A DNA stretch of 39,594 bases from Ruegeria haliotis (GTDB lineage: Bacteria > Pseudomonadota > Alphaproteobacteria > Rhodobacterales > Rhodobacteraceae): contig NZ_JABXWT010000024.1 in assembly GCF_013377785.1 (NCBI RefSeq), positions 1 through 39,594 of the forward strand, in the 5' to 3' direction. The notes beneath the pieces are model-generated. The model did no database searches and was not told the origin of the DNA. It saw only the letters and a program-made list of their open reading frames with translations. Shown one piece after another: positions 24,953 to 32,219 of the stretch. The first letter of the stretch is position 1. Each line of letters starts with the position of its first letter. A program made the translations under genes and the position numbers.

Positions 24953-24986
24953 GCAGAGTTTCGATCCTGAAATTCGACTCTGCTTT
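24953..24986 (+). terminator. Terminator after the aldehyde dehydrogenase gene
   Basis: GCAGAG (24953-24958) pairs with CTCTGC (24978-24983). TCGA on each inner side extends the stem after a two-base bulge, and a short T-run follows. It sits 11 bases after the stop codon. Confidence 0.6.
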
Positions 24987-25033
24987 AGAGCTGGCCGCCA
25001 GAATGCTCGCGATCAGCAGATTTGGTTAGTTGA

Positions 25034-25105
25034 CGGCCCATTCCTGCCGTTCACCCGACCATCAAGTTTCTGCGGTCGCAGCCCGCATAGCCGCCGTTCG
25101 CTGCA
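25034..25105 (+). repeat. Dispersed intergenic repeat, copy 5
   Basis: It starts CGGCCCATTCCTGCCGTTC, has the central dyad CTGCGGTCGCAG, and ends GCCGCCGTTCGCTGCA. It is among the least degraded copies. AGATTGCGGAACAAATTTACC some 30 bases later resembles the trailing GGGACAAA block of copy 1. It lies between the aldehyde dehydrogenase and the EamA pseudogene. Confidence 0.65.
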
Positions 25106-25208
25106 GGAGCCAAAATTGAAGTCAGCCTAACTAACAGATTGCGGAACAAATTTACCGTTCATTTGTCTTGACGATGTCAACCGCAATTTAGCGTGTTAGT
25201 TGTCAGCA

Positions 25209-26131
25209 ATGAACCAACTAACCTCAGCCAAGCGGAACGCCATACCCTATGCCCTTGCGGTCGTTGGTGTGTTTTTTGCATCCATCTGTTTTGGCCTTGT
25301 ACCCTACTTTAGCCGTGGGCTCACCGATCAGGGCCTCGCTCCCTATGCGGTTGCCTTTTATCGGTACATCTTGGCAGCGGTTGTCCTTTTGCCCGCACTG
25401 GTAATGCATCACTCAAAGTGGCGGGAAATCGTATGGGGTATGGTTGCAGGTGCAGTGATGGGCCTTGGCTGGGTCGGCTATGTTACTGCGCTGGAGACTG
25501 TTCCTGCATCGACGGTTGGCGTTCTCTGACCTATCCGGTGTTTACGATTGCTATCGCATGGGCGCTTTTTGGTGATCAACCAACGCGGCGTAGCCTTATT
25601 GCGGCCGGATTGATCGTTGTTGCTGCGATATTCGCAGGTTCTCCGGCATCTGTGCCGCCGGACCAAATTCCTCTCCTTCTCGTCTCATTAGCGGCACCTT
25701 TCGGTTTTGGCTTTGGCATATGTGTTCTCGTGCACCGCCTGTCACGTATTGCGCCTTTAGCCAGAATGGCGTCAGTCTCGCTTGGGTCGGTCATTGGCCT
25801 TGCCCCTCTCATTCTTTCATCCGAGGTCGGCGAAATCCTACCAGAAAGTGGGGACGACTGGTTTCTAGTTGTCGGATTTGGCCTTGTGACGGCGCTTATT
25901 CCGCAACTGATTTACACGATCTGTTCGCCTATTATTGGCGCGGCGCGCACTGCTGTTGTCGGAAGTATTGAACTCCCCACGATGTTTGCTGTTGGCGTTC
26001 TTGCATTCGGTGAAGTAATCACGGGTGCACAGGCGCTGGCCTGCGCGCTGGTTTTGGGTGCGATAGCCCTCACTCAAAGTCGCTCAACTCGAACTGTGAC
26101 GACCGTGATCAGCAAGGAGCCTGAGAGGTAG
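25209..26131 (+). pseudogene. EamA (drug/metabolite) transporter broken by a frameshift
   Basis: From ATG 25209 the first frame encodes the N-terminal helices of a DMT exporter (YALAVVGVFFASICFGLVPY, then VAFYRYILAAVVLLPALVMH and GYVTALETVPASTVGVL) and stops at TGA 25527-25529. The adjacent frame continues at once with LTYPVFTIAIAWALFGDQPT and carries the remaining helices to 26131. One lost base, or four, at 25524-25528 joins them into a ten-helix protein of about 307 residues, normal for the family. The break lies in the loop-helix junction after helix 4. Substrates of EamA proteins range widely, from amino acids to drugs, so none is assigned. No strong ribosome-binding site is visible. Confidence 0.8.
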
Positions 26132-26141
26132 CTTGGGCTCA

Positions 26142-26162
26142 CAACGGACCTCGGTGCCGTTG
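26142..26162. terminator. Weak stem-loop after the EamA pseudogene
   Basis: CAACGG and CCGTTG form a 6-bp stem with a nine-base loop shortly after the stop codon, followed by a short A-rich run (GCAAAAGG). The stem is short, so the assignment is tentative. Confidence 0.3.
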
Positions 26163-26202
26163 CAAAAGGCTCCCTGCCCCGCCAATAACTGATCACACGG
26201 AT

Positions 26203-26270
26203 CGGCCCATTCCTGACGTTGGCCGTCACCTTCAACGCTGCGGCGCAGCTTTCGCATTGCTGCCGTTCAT
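26203..26270 (+). repeat. Dispersed intergenic repeat, copy 6
   Basis: It starts CGGCCCATTCCTGACGTTGG, has the central palindrome GCTGCGGCGCAGC, and ends TTGCTGCCGTTCAT. GGCGGACAAATTC at 26319-26331 resembles the trailing block of copy 1. It lies between convergent genes. Confidence 0.6.
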
Positions 26271-26330
26271 TTTTAAACCCACGACTTCTTTCGTCCACCA
26301 CCTTGAATTGTCAAAGTGGCGGACAAATTC

Positions 26331-27302
26331 TTATGAATAGTCGTAAGCTGATGGCACAAATTCATATCTTCCAGCTAATTTGTCGACATAGCCAAATCCG
26401 GGGAATTCGAGATGTGCTCCGGTAACCTGCAAGCCATCTGCCGCGGCTCTATCCAGCATTGTCGCACGTGTAGAAGCAGTTTGAGCAGGATCCATATCAA
26501 AGGCGACAAGCCAGTCGGGATTGTCAAATTGCAACCTTGGAAGATGAATCAAATCGCCCCAAAATAGCAGGTTGTCGCTACCGCTGTGCAATTGAAAACC
26601 AGCATGGCCCGGTGTGTGGCCTGGCATTGAAACAGCTTGGATCCCAGGCAGCACTTCCTCTTCATGTTCAAAGAGAACCACTTGTTCCAAGTAGGGCGAG
26701 GTCGTGTTGCGCGCAATTTTCACAAACGGTTGAACTTGTTCTGGCAGCGCATCCGCTGCCGCCCCGTACCAAAAATCCCACTCGGTCTTGCTCACAAGAA
26801 TTTCTGCATTGGGGAACAAGCGCTCATTGTCGACCGTCAGGCCACCAACATGATCAGGGTGCAGGTGGGTTATCAAAACAGTATCGATGTCAGACGGGTC
26901 GATGCCCGCCAGGTTTAAGGCTTCATGATACCCACCAGTTTTTGGCGAGAACCCAGGAAACGTGCCGGTGTCGATGGCAATTTTTTTGCTACCAGTGTCG
27001 ATGACATGGCCCAGAACAGGTAGGGGCCGCGTCCCGTCGAATGGTGGCAAATGCTGGCGTTTTAGCGCTTGATCAGCAGCATCCTGATCAAACCCGACAA
27101 TCAAATCTGGTCCGACATCGATTGTGCCATCAAGCAGAACAAAAACTTCCACATCGCCGACACGCCGCTTTGAATAGGACGGCAAACTCCCAGCCACGAC
27201 ACCGACGTCAGCGGCCTGTAGCAATGTTGGTTTTGCCAAAAATGGCGATGCCACTGCGGTCGTACCGGCCATTGCTAAGAGATTTCTACGAGTGAACTTC
27301 AT
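26331..27302 (-). CDS. Tat-exported metallo-beta-lactamase-fold hydrolase
   Basis: This is a 323-residue preprotein with a twin-arginine signal (FTRRNLLAMAGTTAVASPFL), so it should be folded in the cytoplasm and exported to the periplasm. The MBL metal motif HLHPDH is at residues 146-151. Further likely ligands occur in PGHTPGHAGF, in FWGDLIH and in TGAHLEFPG. The protein probably binds two metal ions and hydrolyses an ester, lactone or thioester; members of this branch include lactonases, but substrate cannot be deduced. AGGAAA precedes the ATG. It is divergent from a LysR gene with a 17-bp dyad between, which suggests that regulator controls it. Confidence 0.9.
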   Translation of the reverse strand: MKFTRRNLLAMAGTTAVASPFLAKPTLLQAADVGVVAGSLPSYSKRRVGDVEVFVLLDGTIDVGPDLIVGFDQDAADQALKRQHLPPFDGTRPLPVLGHVIDTGSKKIAIDTGTFPGFSPKTGGYHEALNLAGIDPSDIDTVLITHLHPDHVGGLTVDNERLFPNAEILVSKTEWDFWYGAAADALPEQVQPFVKIARNTTSPYLEQVVLFEHEEEVLPGIQAVSMPGHTPGHAGFQLHSGSDNLLFWGDLIHLPRLQFDNPDWLVAFDMDPAQTASTRATMLDRAAADGLQVTGAHLEFPGFGYVDKLAGRYEFVPSAYDYS

Positions 27303-27385
27303 AAGTGTTTCCTATAGTTGTTGTTGTCACTTTGATCTGATTTCAGATATATTCGCCCGAAATATTGGAAACCAGTGTGCCGCAC

Positions 27386-27402
27386 CTTATGATAGGCATA
27401 AG
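27386..27402. promoter_or_regulatory. LysR-type binding site candidate, MBL / lysR region
   Basis: CTTATG and CATAAG flank five bases. The inner TATGATAGGCATA satisfies the T-N11-A rule for LysR boxes. It lies in the 118-bp divergent intergenic region, 18 bases before the LysR start codon. Confidence 0.5.
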
Positions 27403-27420
27403 CAATACTTTGAGGGTAAA

Positions 27421-28353
27421 ATGGATCGCTTGGGATATCTGGAAAGCTTCCTTGAAGTCTTGGATCAAGGCTCTTTGAGCGCTGCGGCGCGAGCCCGTAA
27501 TGTCAGCCAACCAGCGATAAGCCAACAAATGGCCGCTCTCGAAGCGGATTTCGGCACCCCGCTGCTGCAGCGCACAACATCCGGCGCAATGGCAACACGC
27601 GCGGGTAGCATCGTTGCAAGACATGCCTCTGACATGGTCGCGACACACCAGCGGATGCGCGCCGATATTTCCACGCTGGCTACTACCGCTGGTGGAGAAT
27701 TGCGCATCAGTATCAGCAAGGTAATGGGGGAAAACCCCATAGGAGATGCCTTACAGGAGCTTCATGCAGCCTATCCAGACATGAAGCTGACAGTCAAAGT
27801 CGAAGACCGCCTCGTCGATGTGGTCAGAGAAGGATATGATTTGGCGCTGAGGACTGGCGACATCGGTCCCGCCGATGCGATTGTACGCAAGATTGGTCAG
27901 TTTGAAACTGTGCTGGTAGCGGCACCGTCATATTTGGATCGGTTTGGACGTCCTGAGCATCACTCTGAGATGGGCCAACACGCATTTATTCAATACGCCG
28001 ATCATCGCGTTTATGGCTTTCATACCGTGCGCAAAAACGGTCTGGAGGCAGAGATAGAATTGGTAACCAAGCTGATCGTAGATACTCCTTCGCATCTGAT
28101 GAACGCGTTGGTGGACGGTTTGGGATATGCTCGACTGCCACGCGTTCTGGCGAATGACTTCGTTGAGAACGGGTCATTGGAAACCATGCTGATGGACTAC
28201 ACAATTGAACCAAAAGATATCTTTCTTGTGTATCCTCATCGGCATGCCATAACAGAGAGTGCGCGAGTTGTTGTCGATGCCATCTATCGAGGGCTGAATA
28301 ACTGCGGCAGTACGCATATCATTCAGCACCAGGACCTGAACCCAATGCGTTAG
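27421..28353 (+). CDS. LysR-family transcriptional regulator
   Basis: This is a 310-residue regulator. The winged helix-turn-helix is at about 5-62 (YLESFLEVLDQGSLSAAARA, then VSQPAISQQMAALEADFG). The C-terminal effector-binding domain runs from about residue 90 (GGELRISISKVMGENPIG, later VREGYDLALRTGDIGPADA), in the pattern of the CrgA-like LysR subgroup. GAGGGT lies close before ATG 27421; the frame extends upstream, but that part is intergenic in composition. It is divergent from the exported MBL hydrolase gene, its likely target. It converges on the DUF2938 gene across repeat copy 9. Confidence 0.92.
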   Translation: MDRLGYLESFLEVLDQGSLSAAARARNVSQPAISQQMAALEADFGTPLLQRTTSGAMATRAGSIVARHASDMVATHQRMRADISTLATTAGGELRISISKVMGENPIGDALQELHAAYPDMKLTVKVEDRLVDVVREGYDLALRTGDIGPADAIVRKIGQFETVLVAAPSYLDRFGRPEHHSEMGQHAFIQYADHRVYGFHTVRKNGLEAEIELVTKLIVDTPSHLMNALVDGLGYARLPRVLANDFVENGSLETMLMDYTIEPKDIFLVYPHRHAITESARVVVDAIYRGLNNCGSTHIIQHQDLNPMR

Positions 28354-28387
28354 GCGCTCAAACTAAATGCTGTTTTTCTGATAGATG

Positions 28388-28455
28388 CGGCCCATAAGAG
28401 ACATTCATCGTAAGCGCCGCCGTACAGCAGCTTCACTAAACCGGCCTTTCGCTGC
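28388..28455 (+). repeat. Dispersed intergenic repeat, copy 9 (divergent)
   Basis: It starts CGGCCCATAAGAGACATTCA and ends CCGGCCTTTCGCTGCG; the centre (CGCCGCCGTACAGCAG) is poorly preserved. CTTTCGCTGCGCTC at its end also occurs at 2351-2364, just after the LysR pseudogene. It lies between convergent genes. Confidence 0.45.
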
Positions 28456-28559
28456 GCTCACAAGACCGTTCGCCATGCGAAATCATAGATCGCGCAACAA
28501 GGCAGTCATAAGCGCCTCGTAACGCTTTTGTCTGCTTTCGGTACGCTCTTCGCGAAATG

Positions 28560-29051
28560 TTAGAATGAAATGGACATGCAGTTTGCCGCGATCCAAAGCC
28601 CAATTCCAAAACTGAGATGTGCAAAGACGCTCTTGAGCCGCGCAGCTCGTGGGTCGGGCGTCAACCGTGCCGCCAGCCCCGCTCCCATGCCCGGCTGAAG
28701 GATCAGAAAAGGCGCGAGCACTGTAAGAACTCCAAATGCAATCGCAGGCAGCAGGCTCGGCGCTTCAAGCCAGCCCCGACCGACAACGGCCAAAAAACCC
28801 AGCGCAAACACGACGCCCGTCAGATAATGTGCGCTCCAGCCCAACAAACGCTCCGCCGGAACAGGGTCGCTGGCCATGATGTGCCTATGAATAAACCGCC
28901 CCTGCGCGACATTGCCGAGCCAACGGCCCACCATCGCGTAGTTGAGCGATTGCTGAGAGAAGATCAGCTTCTGGGAAAGGGCGATCATATCCATGAAGGC
29001 CGTCGCGCCTATGCCGATCAGAACAGCGCTAAAGAAAATTTCTGTTGTCAT
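28560..29051 (-). CDS. DUF2938 membrane protein
   Basis: This is a 163-residue integral membrane protein with four predicted helices (EIFFSAVLIGIGATAFMDMI, HYLTGVVFALGFLAVVG, LLPAIAFGVLTVLAPFLILQ, and VFAHLSFGIGLWIAANC). The segment NYAMVGRWLGNVAQGRFIHR is typical of DUF2938 proteins, and no biochemical function is established for them. I chose the start at 29051 (MTTEIFFSA), because the frame upstream overlaps the divergent regulator region. An AAGG lies 11 bases upstream, so translation initiation may be weak. It is divergent from a MerR-family gene, which probably regulates it. Confidence 0.8.
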   Translation of the reverse strand: MTTEIFFSAVLIGIGATAFMDMIALSQKLIFSQQSLNYAMVGRWLGNVAQGRFIHRHIMASDPVPAERLLGWSAHYLTGVVFALGFLAVVGRGWLEAPSLLPAIAFGVLTVLAPFLILQPGMGAGLAARLTPDPRAARLKSVFAHLSFGIGLWIAANCMSISF

Positions 29052-29106
29052 GGAGGTATCGACCTTAGTTTCTGTTGATGTTTTGCAGTGGAGGGGCAAC
29101 ATGCAA

Positions 29107-29124
29107 CTTCAAGCCCACTTGAGG
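29107..29124. promoter_or_regulatory. Inverted repeat, candidate MerR-type operator
   Basis: CTTCAAG and CTTGAGG flank four bases (six of seven positions pair). MerR-family operators commonly contain CTTGA-like half-sites in this arrangement. It is nine bases before the MerR start codon and overlaps its ribosome-binding site, which would suit autorepression. Confidence 0.4.
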
Positions 29125-29132
29125 TCAAGACG

Positions 29133-29564
29133 ATGTTCGACATTTCTGAACTTTCTCGCGCAAGCGGATTTTCACCGTCAAAACTCCGCTACTATGAAGA
29201 GATTGGCCTGATCCGGTCGGTGGGCCGAAGGGGGTTGAAGCGTCTCTATGAAGATGAGGTGAAGACGCGGATTTCCCTCATTTCTCTGGCGCAAACCGCC
29301 GGGTTTTCACTCGGCGAGATCAAAGAGACGATAGGTTCAGAAGGCAGGCCCGAACTGGATCGTACGGTTCTGGCGGCAAGGGCCGATGCAATTGACGTGA
29401 GGATCAAGGAGCTGACGGCCTTACGGGATGGCCTTCGCCATGTCATGAATTGCACCGCCGAAAACCATTTGGAATGCCCTCGGTTTCAGCGCATCATCCG
29501 CGTTGCGCTGACGAAGAAGCAGGCCGATGCGAAACGCTCCAAAAAGAACCCCGACAAAGGGTGA
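29133..29564 (+). CDS. MerR-family transcriptional regulator
   Basis: This is a 143-residue regulator. The N-terminal MerR winged helix is clear (MFDISELSRASGFSPSKLRY, then YEEIGLIRSVGRRGLKRLYE and LISLAQTAGFSLGEIKETI). A coiled-coil dimerisation helix follows at about 70-115. Two cysteines near the C terminus (MNCTAENHLECPRF) could bind a metal or respond to oxidation, but the spacing matches no metal regulator I know exactly. The tail is lysine-rich. GAGG lies before ATG 29133. It is divergent from the DUF2938 gene. Confidence 0.9.
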   Translation: MFDISELSRASGFSPSKLRYYEEIGLIRSVGRRGLKRLYEDEVKTRISLISLAQTAGFSLGEIKETIGSEGRPELDRTVLAARADAIDVRIKELTALRDGLRHVMNCTAENHLECPRFQRIIRVALTKKQADAKRSKKNPDKG

Positions 29565-29659
29565 AGGAATTGAGCGCGGACCTGACCCACCTTCTTTGGG
29601 CTGCTAACGCTTCAAGATACTGGGACCACTGCCGCCCGGACTTCGCACGTTCCTGGTGT

Positions 29660-30379
29660 TCAGTGCGGTAATTCGTTGAAAGGACAGACATCGTCCTCGA
29701 ACGGAACATGCCGTCTCCGGAACGATGTTCCCTCGACGATCTTGGGGCGGCTGATCCGATCCATGCGAAAATGCCGGAAATCCTCACGGCTGGAATCCCA
29801 GGCTACGAGATACCAGAGCGGCGGCAGGATGAGCATAGCTTGCGGTTCGACTTCGCGGCTTGTTTCCGCGCCCTTGGCGTCCCGGTAGCCGAAGCGCAGG
29901 TTTTGCCTTTGCAAAAACGCGGTCTCGAAGGCAGGCAAAAGCGCGAGGTCAATCGTGCCCATGTCCGAGATGTCTTGTTTGGGTGACAGCTGACCGACAT
30001 GTAGACAGTCAAGGAACCTGCGCAGATCCCGCACCTTGTCCGACGGTAGGGCCTTCTCGATCTTGGCAAGCCCCGCGTCGGCGAGACCGGAGAAGGGAAG
30101 GCTTCGCGCAGCACGCATGGCTGCGACACTGACGAGAAGCGCAAACACCTCTGTGACTGAGAGACGGGCGGTGGTCTGCACGGATTGCGGATCAAGTTGC
30201 ACGCCCCCGCCACGCCCACATTCGGAATGGATGACAAAGCCCTGATCACGCAACGCCCCGATATCGCGCAATACCGTTCGTCTGGACGCACCGACCTGAC
30301 TGGCCAGCTCGTCGACCGTTGCGGTTCCGTTACGGCGAAGGGTGCGCACGATGGCATCATGTCGGAGGCGGATGTTCAT
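29660..30379 (-). CDS. WYL-domain transcriptional regulator (YafY-like)
   Basis: This is a 239-residue regulator. The N-terminal HTH_11-type helix-turn-helix spans about residues 1-55 (HDAIVRTLRRNGTATVDELA, then QVGASRRTVLRDIGALRDQG). The C-terminal WYL domain contains the name motif in PPLWYLVAWDSSREDFRHFR and the following MDRISRPKI. WYL domains bind nucleic acid or small ligands and alter regulator activity. The start at 30379 is chosen because the upstream frame runs across the divergent promoter. It is divergent from a Rid-family gene with a perfect 10-bp inverted repeat between, so it likely represses or activates that gene and itself. Confidence 0.9.
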   Translation of the reverse strand: MNIRLRHDAIVRTLRRNGTATVDELASQVGASRRTVLRDIGALRDQGFVIHSECGRGGGVQLDPQSVQTTARLSVTEVFALLVSVAAMRAARSLPFSGLADAGLAKIEKALPSDKVRDLRRFLDCLHVGQLSPKQDISDMGTIDLALLPAFETAFLQRQNLRFGYRDAKGAETSREVEPQAMLILPPLWYLVAWDSSREDFRHFRMDRISRPKIVEGTSFRRRHVPFEDDVCPFNELPH

Positions 30380-30398
30380 TTTTTCACTATAGCACTTT

Positions 30399-30419
30399 CG
30401 GTGACAAATTTTGTCACCG
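30399..30419. promoter_or_regulatory. Perfect inverted repeat, candidate operator of the WYL regulator
   Basis: CGGTGACAAA (30399-30408) and TTTGTCACCG (30410-30419) are perfect inverted 10-mers around a single central T. The site is 19 bases before the WYL regulator start and 45 bases before the Rid-family start, and a TATAGT lies next to it on the minus strand at about 30385-30390. The symmetry and position make an operator very likely. Confidence 0.75.
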
Positions 30420-30464
30420 TAGGGTTCTAAACCGCTCGCGGACCACTCAGCAAGGAGAATGAAC

Positions 30465-30896
30465 ATGACGTCCCGAGACCAGAATACATCCAACGCCGCA
30501 TTGCCGATCATCGTCAATCCACCACATCTGCATGATCCTACGCCAAACGGCTACAGCACGGCAGTCGTGTCCCCTGCTGCGGGGCGGCTTGCCTTTGTAT
30601 CAGGACAGGGTGGACAGGATCAAACCGGCAACCTATCACCGGAGTTCGGCAATCAGGTTGAGCAGGCCTATGCCAATCTGGCTGCGGTCCTTGACGCGCT
30701 CAGCGCTCTTCCCCGTAACGTCGTGAAGTTGACCGTGTTCGTGGTCGACCACGATATGTCGAAGCTGGGTGTGCTGACCGAAAATGTAGTGCGGATGTTT
30801 GGCGATACACTGCCCGCGCAAACCCTGATCCCCGTTCCAAAGCTCGCCATCGATCCGATGCTTTTCGAGGTCGAGGCCGTCGTGCTTTTGGATTGA
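30465..30896 (+). CDS. Rid-family (YjgF/YER057c/UK114) protein
   Basis: This is a 143-residue protein of the trimeric Rid superfamily. Visible signatures are RLAFVSGQGGQDQTGNL, QVEQAYANLAAVLDALS, NVVKLTVFVVDHDMSKL, and the C-terminal DPMLFEVEAVVLLD. In RidA proper an Arg in a PAR-x4-V segment is needed for 2-aminoacrylate deamination. Here the segment reads PAQTLIPV, so Gln119 occupies that place and this is probably a Rid subgroup without classical RidA activity. ATG 30465 lies seven bases after AAGGAG; ATG 30459 would be too close. It is divergent from the WYL regulator. Confidence 0.88.
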   Translation: MTSRDQNTSNAALPIIVNPPHLHDPTPNGYSTAVVSPAAGRLAFVSGQGGQDQTGNLSPEFGNQVEQAYANLAAVLDALSALPRNVVKLTVFVVDHDMSKLGVLTENVVRMFGDTLPAQTLIPVPKLAIDPMLFEVEAVVLLD

Positions 30897-30902
30897 GCGC
30901 TC

Positions 30903-30931
30903 GATTGCGGCGGTGACTTGCCGCCGCAATC
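30903..30931 (+). terminator. Terminator after the Rid-family gene
   Basis: GATTGCGGCGG and CCGCCGCAATC form a perfect 11-bp stem with a seven-base loop, starting seven bases after the stop codon. There is no T-run. Confidence 0.65.
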
Positions 30932-31063
30932 ACAAACGCTACCTGACTCGTGACGTGGAAGCTAACGTTCGCAAACTGCGCAGCACCGATTACTATGAGC
31001 TCGATGCTGACGTCGGAGCGATCACGGCACCTTTTCGGCAAATTTGTCCTGCTCAGATAAAGG

Positions 31064-31136
31064 CGGCCCATTTCGGTCACTCGACCATGGACCTGGATGC
31101 TGCGGTCGCAGCCCTCTTTCCGGACATTCGCTGCGG
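31064..31136 (+). repeat. Dispersed intergenic repeat, copy 7
   Basis: It starts CGGCCCATTTCGGTCAC, has ATGCTGCGGTCGCAGCCC in the centre, and ends CCGGACATTCGCTGCG. AGCGAAATCCACA at 31138-31150 and GCGGGACAAAAGG at 31171-31183 match the trailing blocks of copy 1, so the extended element is about 120 bp here. Confidence 0.6.
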
Positions 31137-31324
31137 AAGCGAAATCCACAAAGATGTAGAGGTCGGGATCGCGGGACAAAAGGTTCTTTCGCTGCGGCGG
31201 CGCCAATGTCTGCTTTAAGGGGTTGGCTCACAACGATTGTTTGTACAGACTTAGGGGTGGACGTGATGCAAGTTAGGATTTCATATGGCAGTGATAATTG
31301 AAGTGAAGCATTGGTAGGAATGAT

Positions 31325-31855
31325 ATGTCAAAACTGGTTAATTTCGGTACGTTTTGTGGAGGTATCGGTGGGCTCGTAGCAGGTATTGTCGGCGCCTTGC
31401 AGTTTGCATCCAATGCAACATCAATCAAAAGCACATCTGATCTAGTTGCATCGATTGAAAAGTTGGCTGAAGCAATACCAAAATCGGGCTTGTCTGTCGA
31501 AGTTAACCAGATCTCCGAGATTACAAATGCACTGACTCAGTTGAGCGGTGAGGTCGCGGTTGCTGTGCATACTGAAGATGGGAACCTGCCTTTTGTGCCA
31601 CGCGCATATACAGGTGTTTCCAATCAGCCTTTGCGGGAGCCATATGACTTGGTTGCGAATAACGGCGTGAGTCGCCTTGTTTTGTTGAATTCTCATAACG
31701 ACGCTACCGTCGGAATTACTGTCGACGGCGAGTATCTCAAACAGATACGGCCCGGTGGAAACGCCGATATCGACTTCATAGATCAGACTTGCCGTATCGA
31801 ACTCATTGAACTTAATTATCCAAAGACTGCGAAAGTTCGAACACGATGCATGTAA
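31325..31855 (+). CDS. Orphan protein with an N-terminal membrane segment
   Basis: This is a 176-residue protein that I do not recognise. Residues about 7-27 (FGTFCGGIGGLVAGIVGALQ) are hydrophobic and glycine-rich, suitable for a membrane anchor. Residues about 35-80 look helical and amphipathic (STSDLVASIEKLAEAIPKSG, then ISEITNALTQLSGEVAVAV). The C-terminal part looks beta-rich and contains two cysteines. AGGA lies about six bases before the ATG. By eye its G+C and codon use (frequent AAT, GAA, TTG, GTT) are lower than most neighbours, which suggests recent acquisition. No neighbour gives a clue to function. Confidence 0.65.
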   Translation: MSKLVNFGTFCGGIGGLVAGIVGALQFASNATSIKSTSDLVASIEKLAEAIPKSGLSVEVNQISEITNALTQLSGEVAVAVHTEDGNLPFVPRAYTGVSNQPLREPYDLVANNGVSRLVLLNSHNDATVGITVDGEYLKQIRPGGNADIDFIDQTCRIELIELNYPKTAKVRTRCM

Positions 31856-32219
31856 TATGGTGGTAAGCATCTCCGTGCTGCTACTTCGTAAACCATGCAC
31901 TTGCGGCATCGAAAGTGTTTTCAGCACAAATCTCGAAATCAACTACGCTACAGACTATTGGGAATGCTCAGTCTGATTTTGGCACATTCCGTTCGGTATT
32001 CGAAAAAACAGACGTTGGTTCAAACTGCAGCATTCGTCACTAAGGGCTCGGATAGCCGACCTTCGAGGCAGCGCAGCATCGGCCCTACGTGAGCCGTCGA
32101 GCCCGATCAAGGCGGCCCTCAACTGCTGTTCATCGGATCGTCAAGCGTCGCAGCGCAGCCCAGCTTAGGGTAATGGAGATGTTACCGTCAGGGCCAGCAT
32201 TGCTTGTTAGAATGGCAAG
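31856..32219. other. 364-bp gene-free spacer with a possible repeat relic
   Basis: No credible gene is seen between the orphan gene and the convergent LysR stop. GGCGGCCCTCAACTGC at 32111-32126 with GCGTCGCAGCGCAG about 30 bases later (32138-32151) is faintly similar to the dispersed repeat, but too degraded to count as a copy. Confidence 0.5.

Larger units (their letters stand above)
30897..31324. other. 428-bp gene-free spacer
   Basis: The spacer contains the Rid-gene terminator at 30903-30931 and repeat copy 7. A 101-codon plus-strand frame (30913-31218) and minus-strand frames here cross the terminator or repeat, lack ribosome-binding sites and show no domain, so they are not called. Confidence 0.6.

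Noticed and set aside
30913..31218. 101-codon plus-strand frame after the Rid gene
   Set aside because: It begins inside the terminator hairpin and runs through repeat copy 7; no start site or domain is visible.
32111..32170. Tenth copy of the dispersed repeat
   Set aside because: Only scattered short matches remain, without the CGGCCCAT start or the CATTCGCTGC end.
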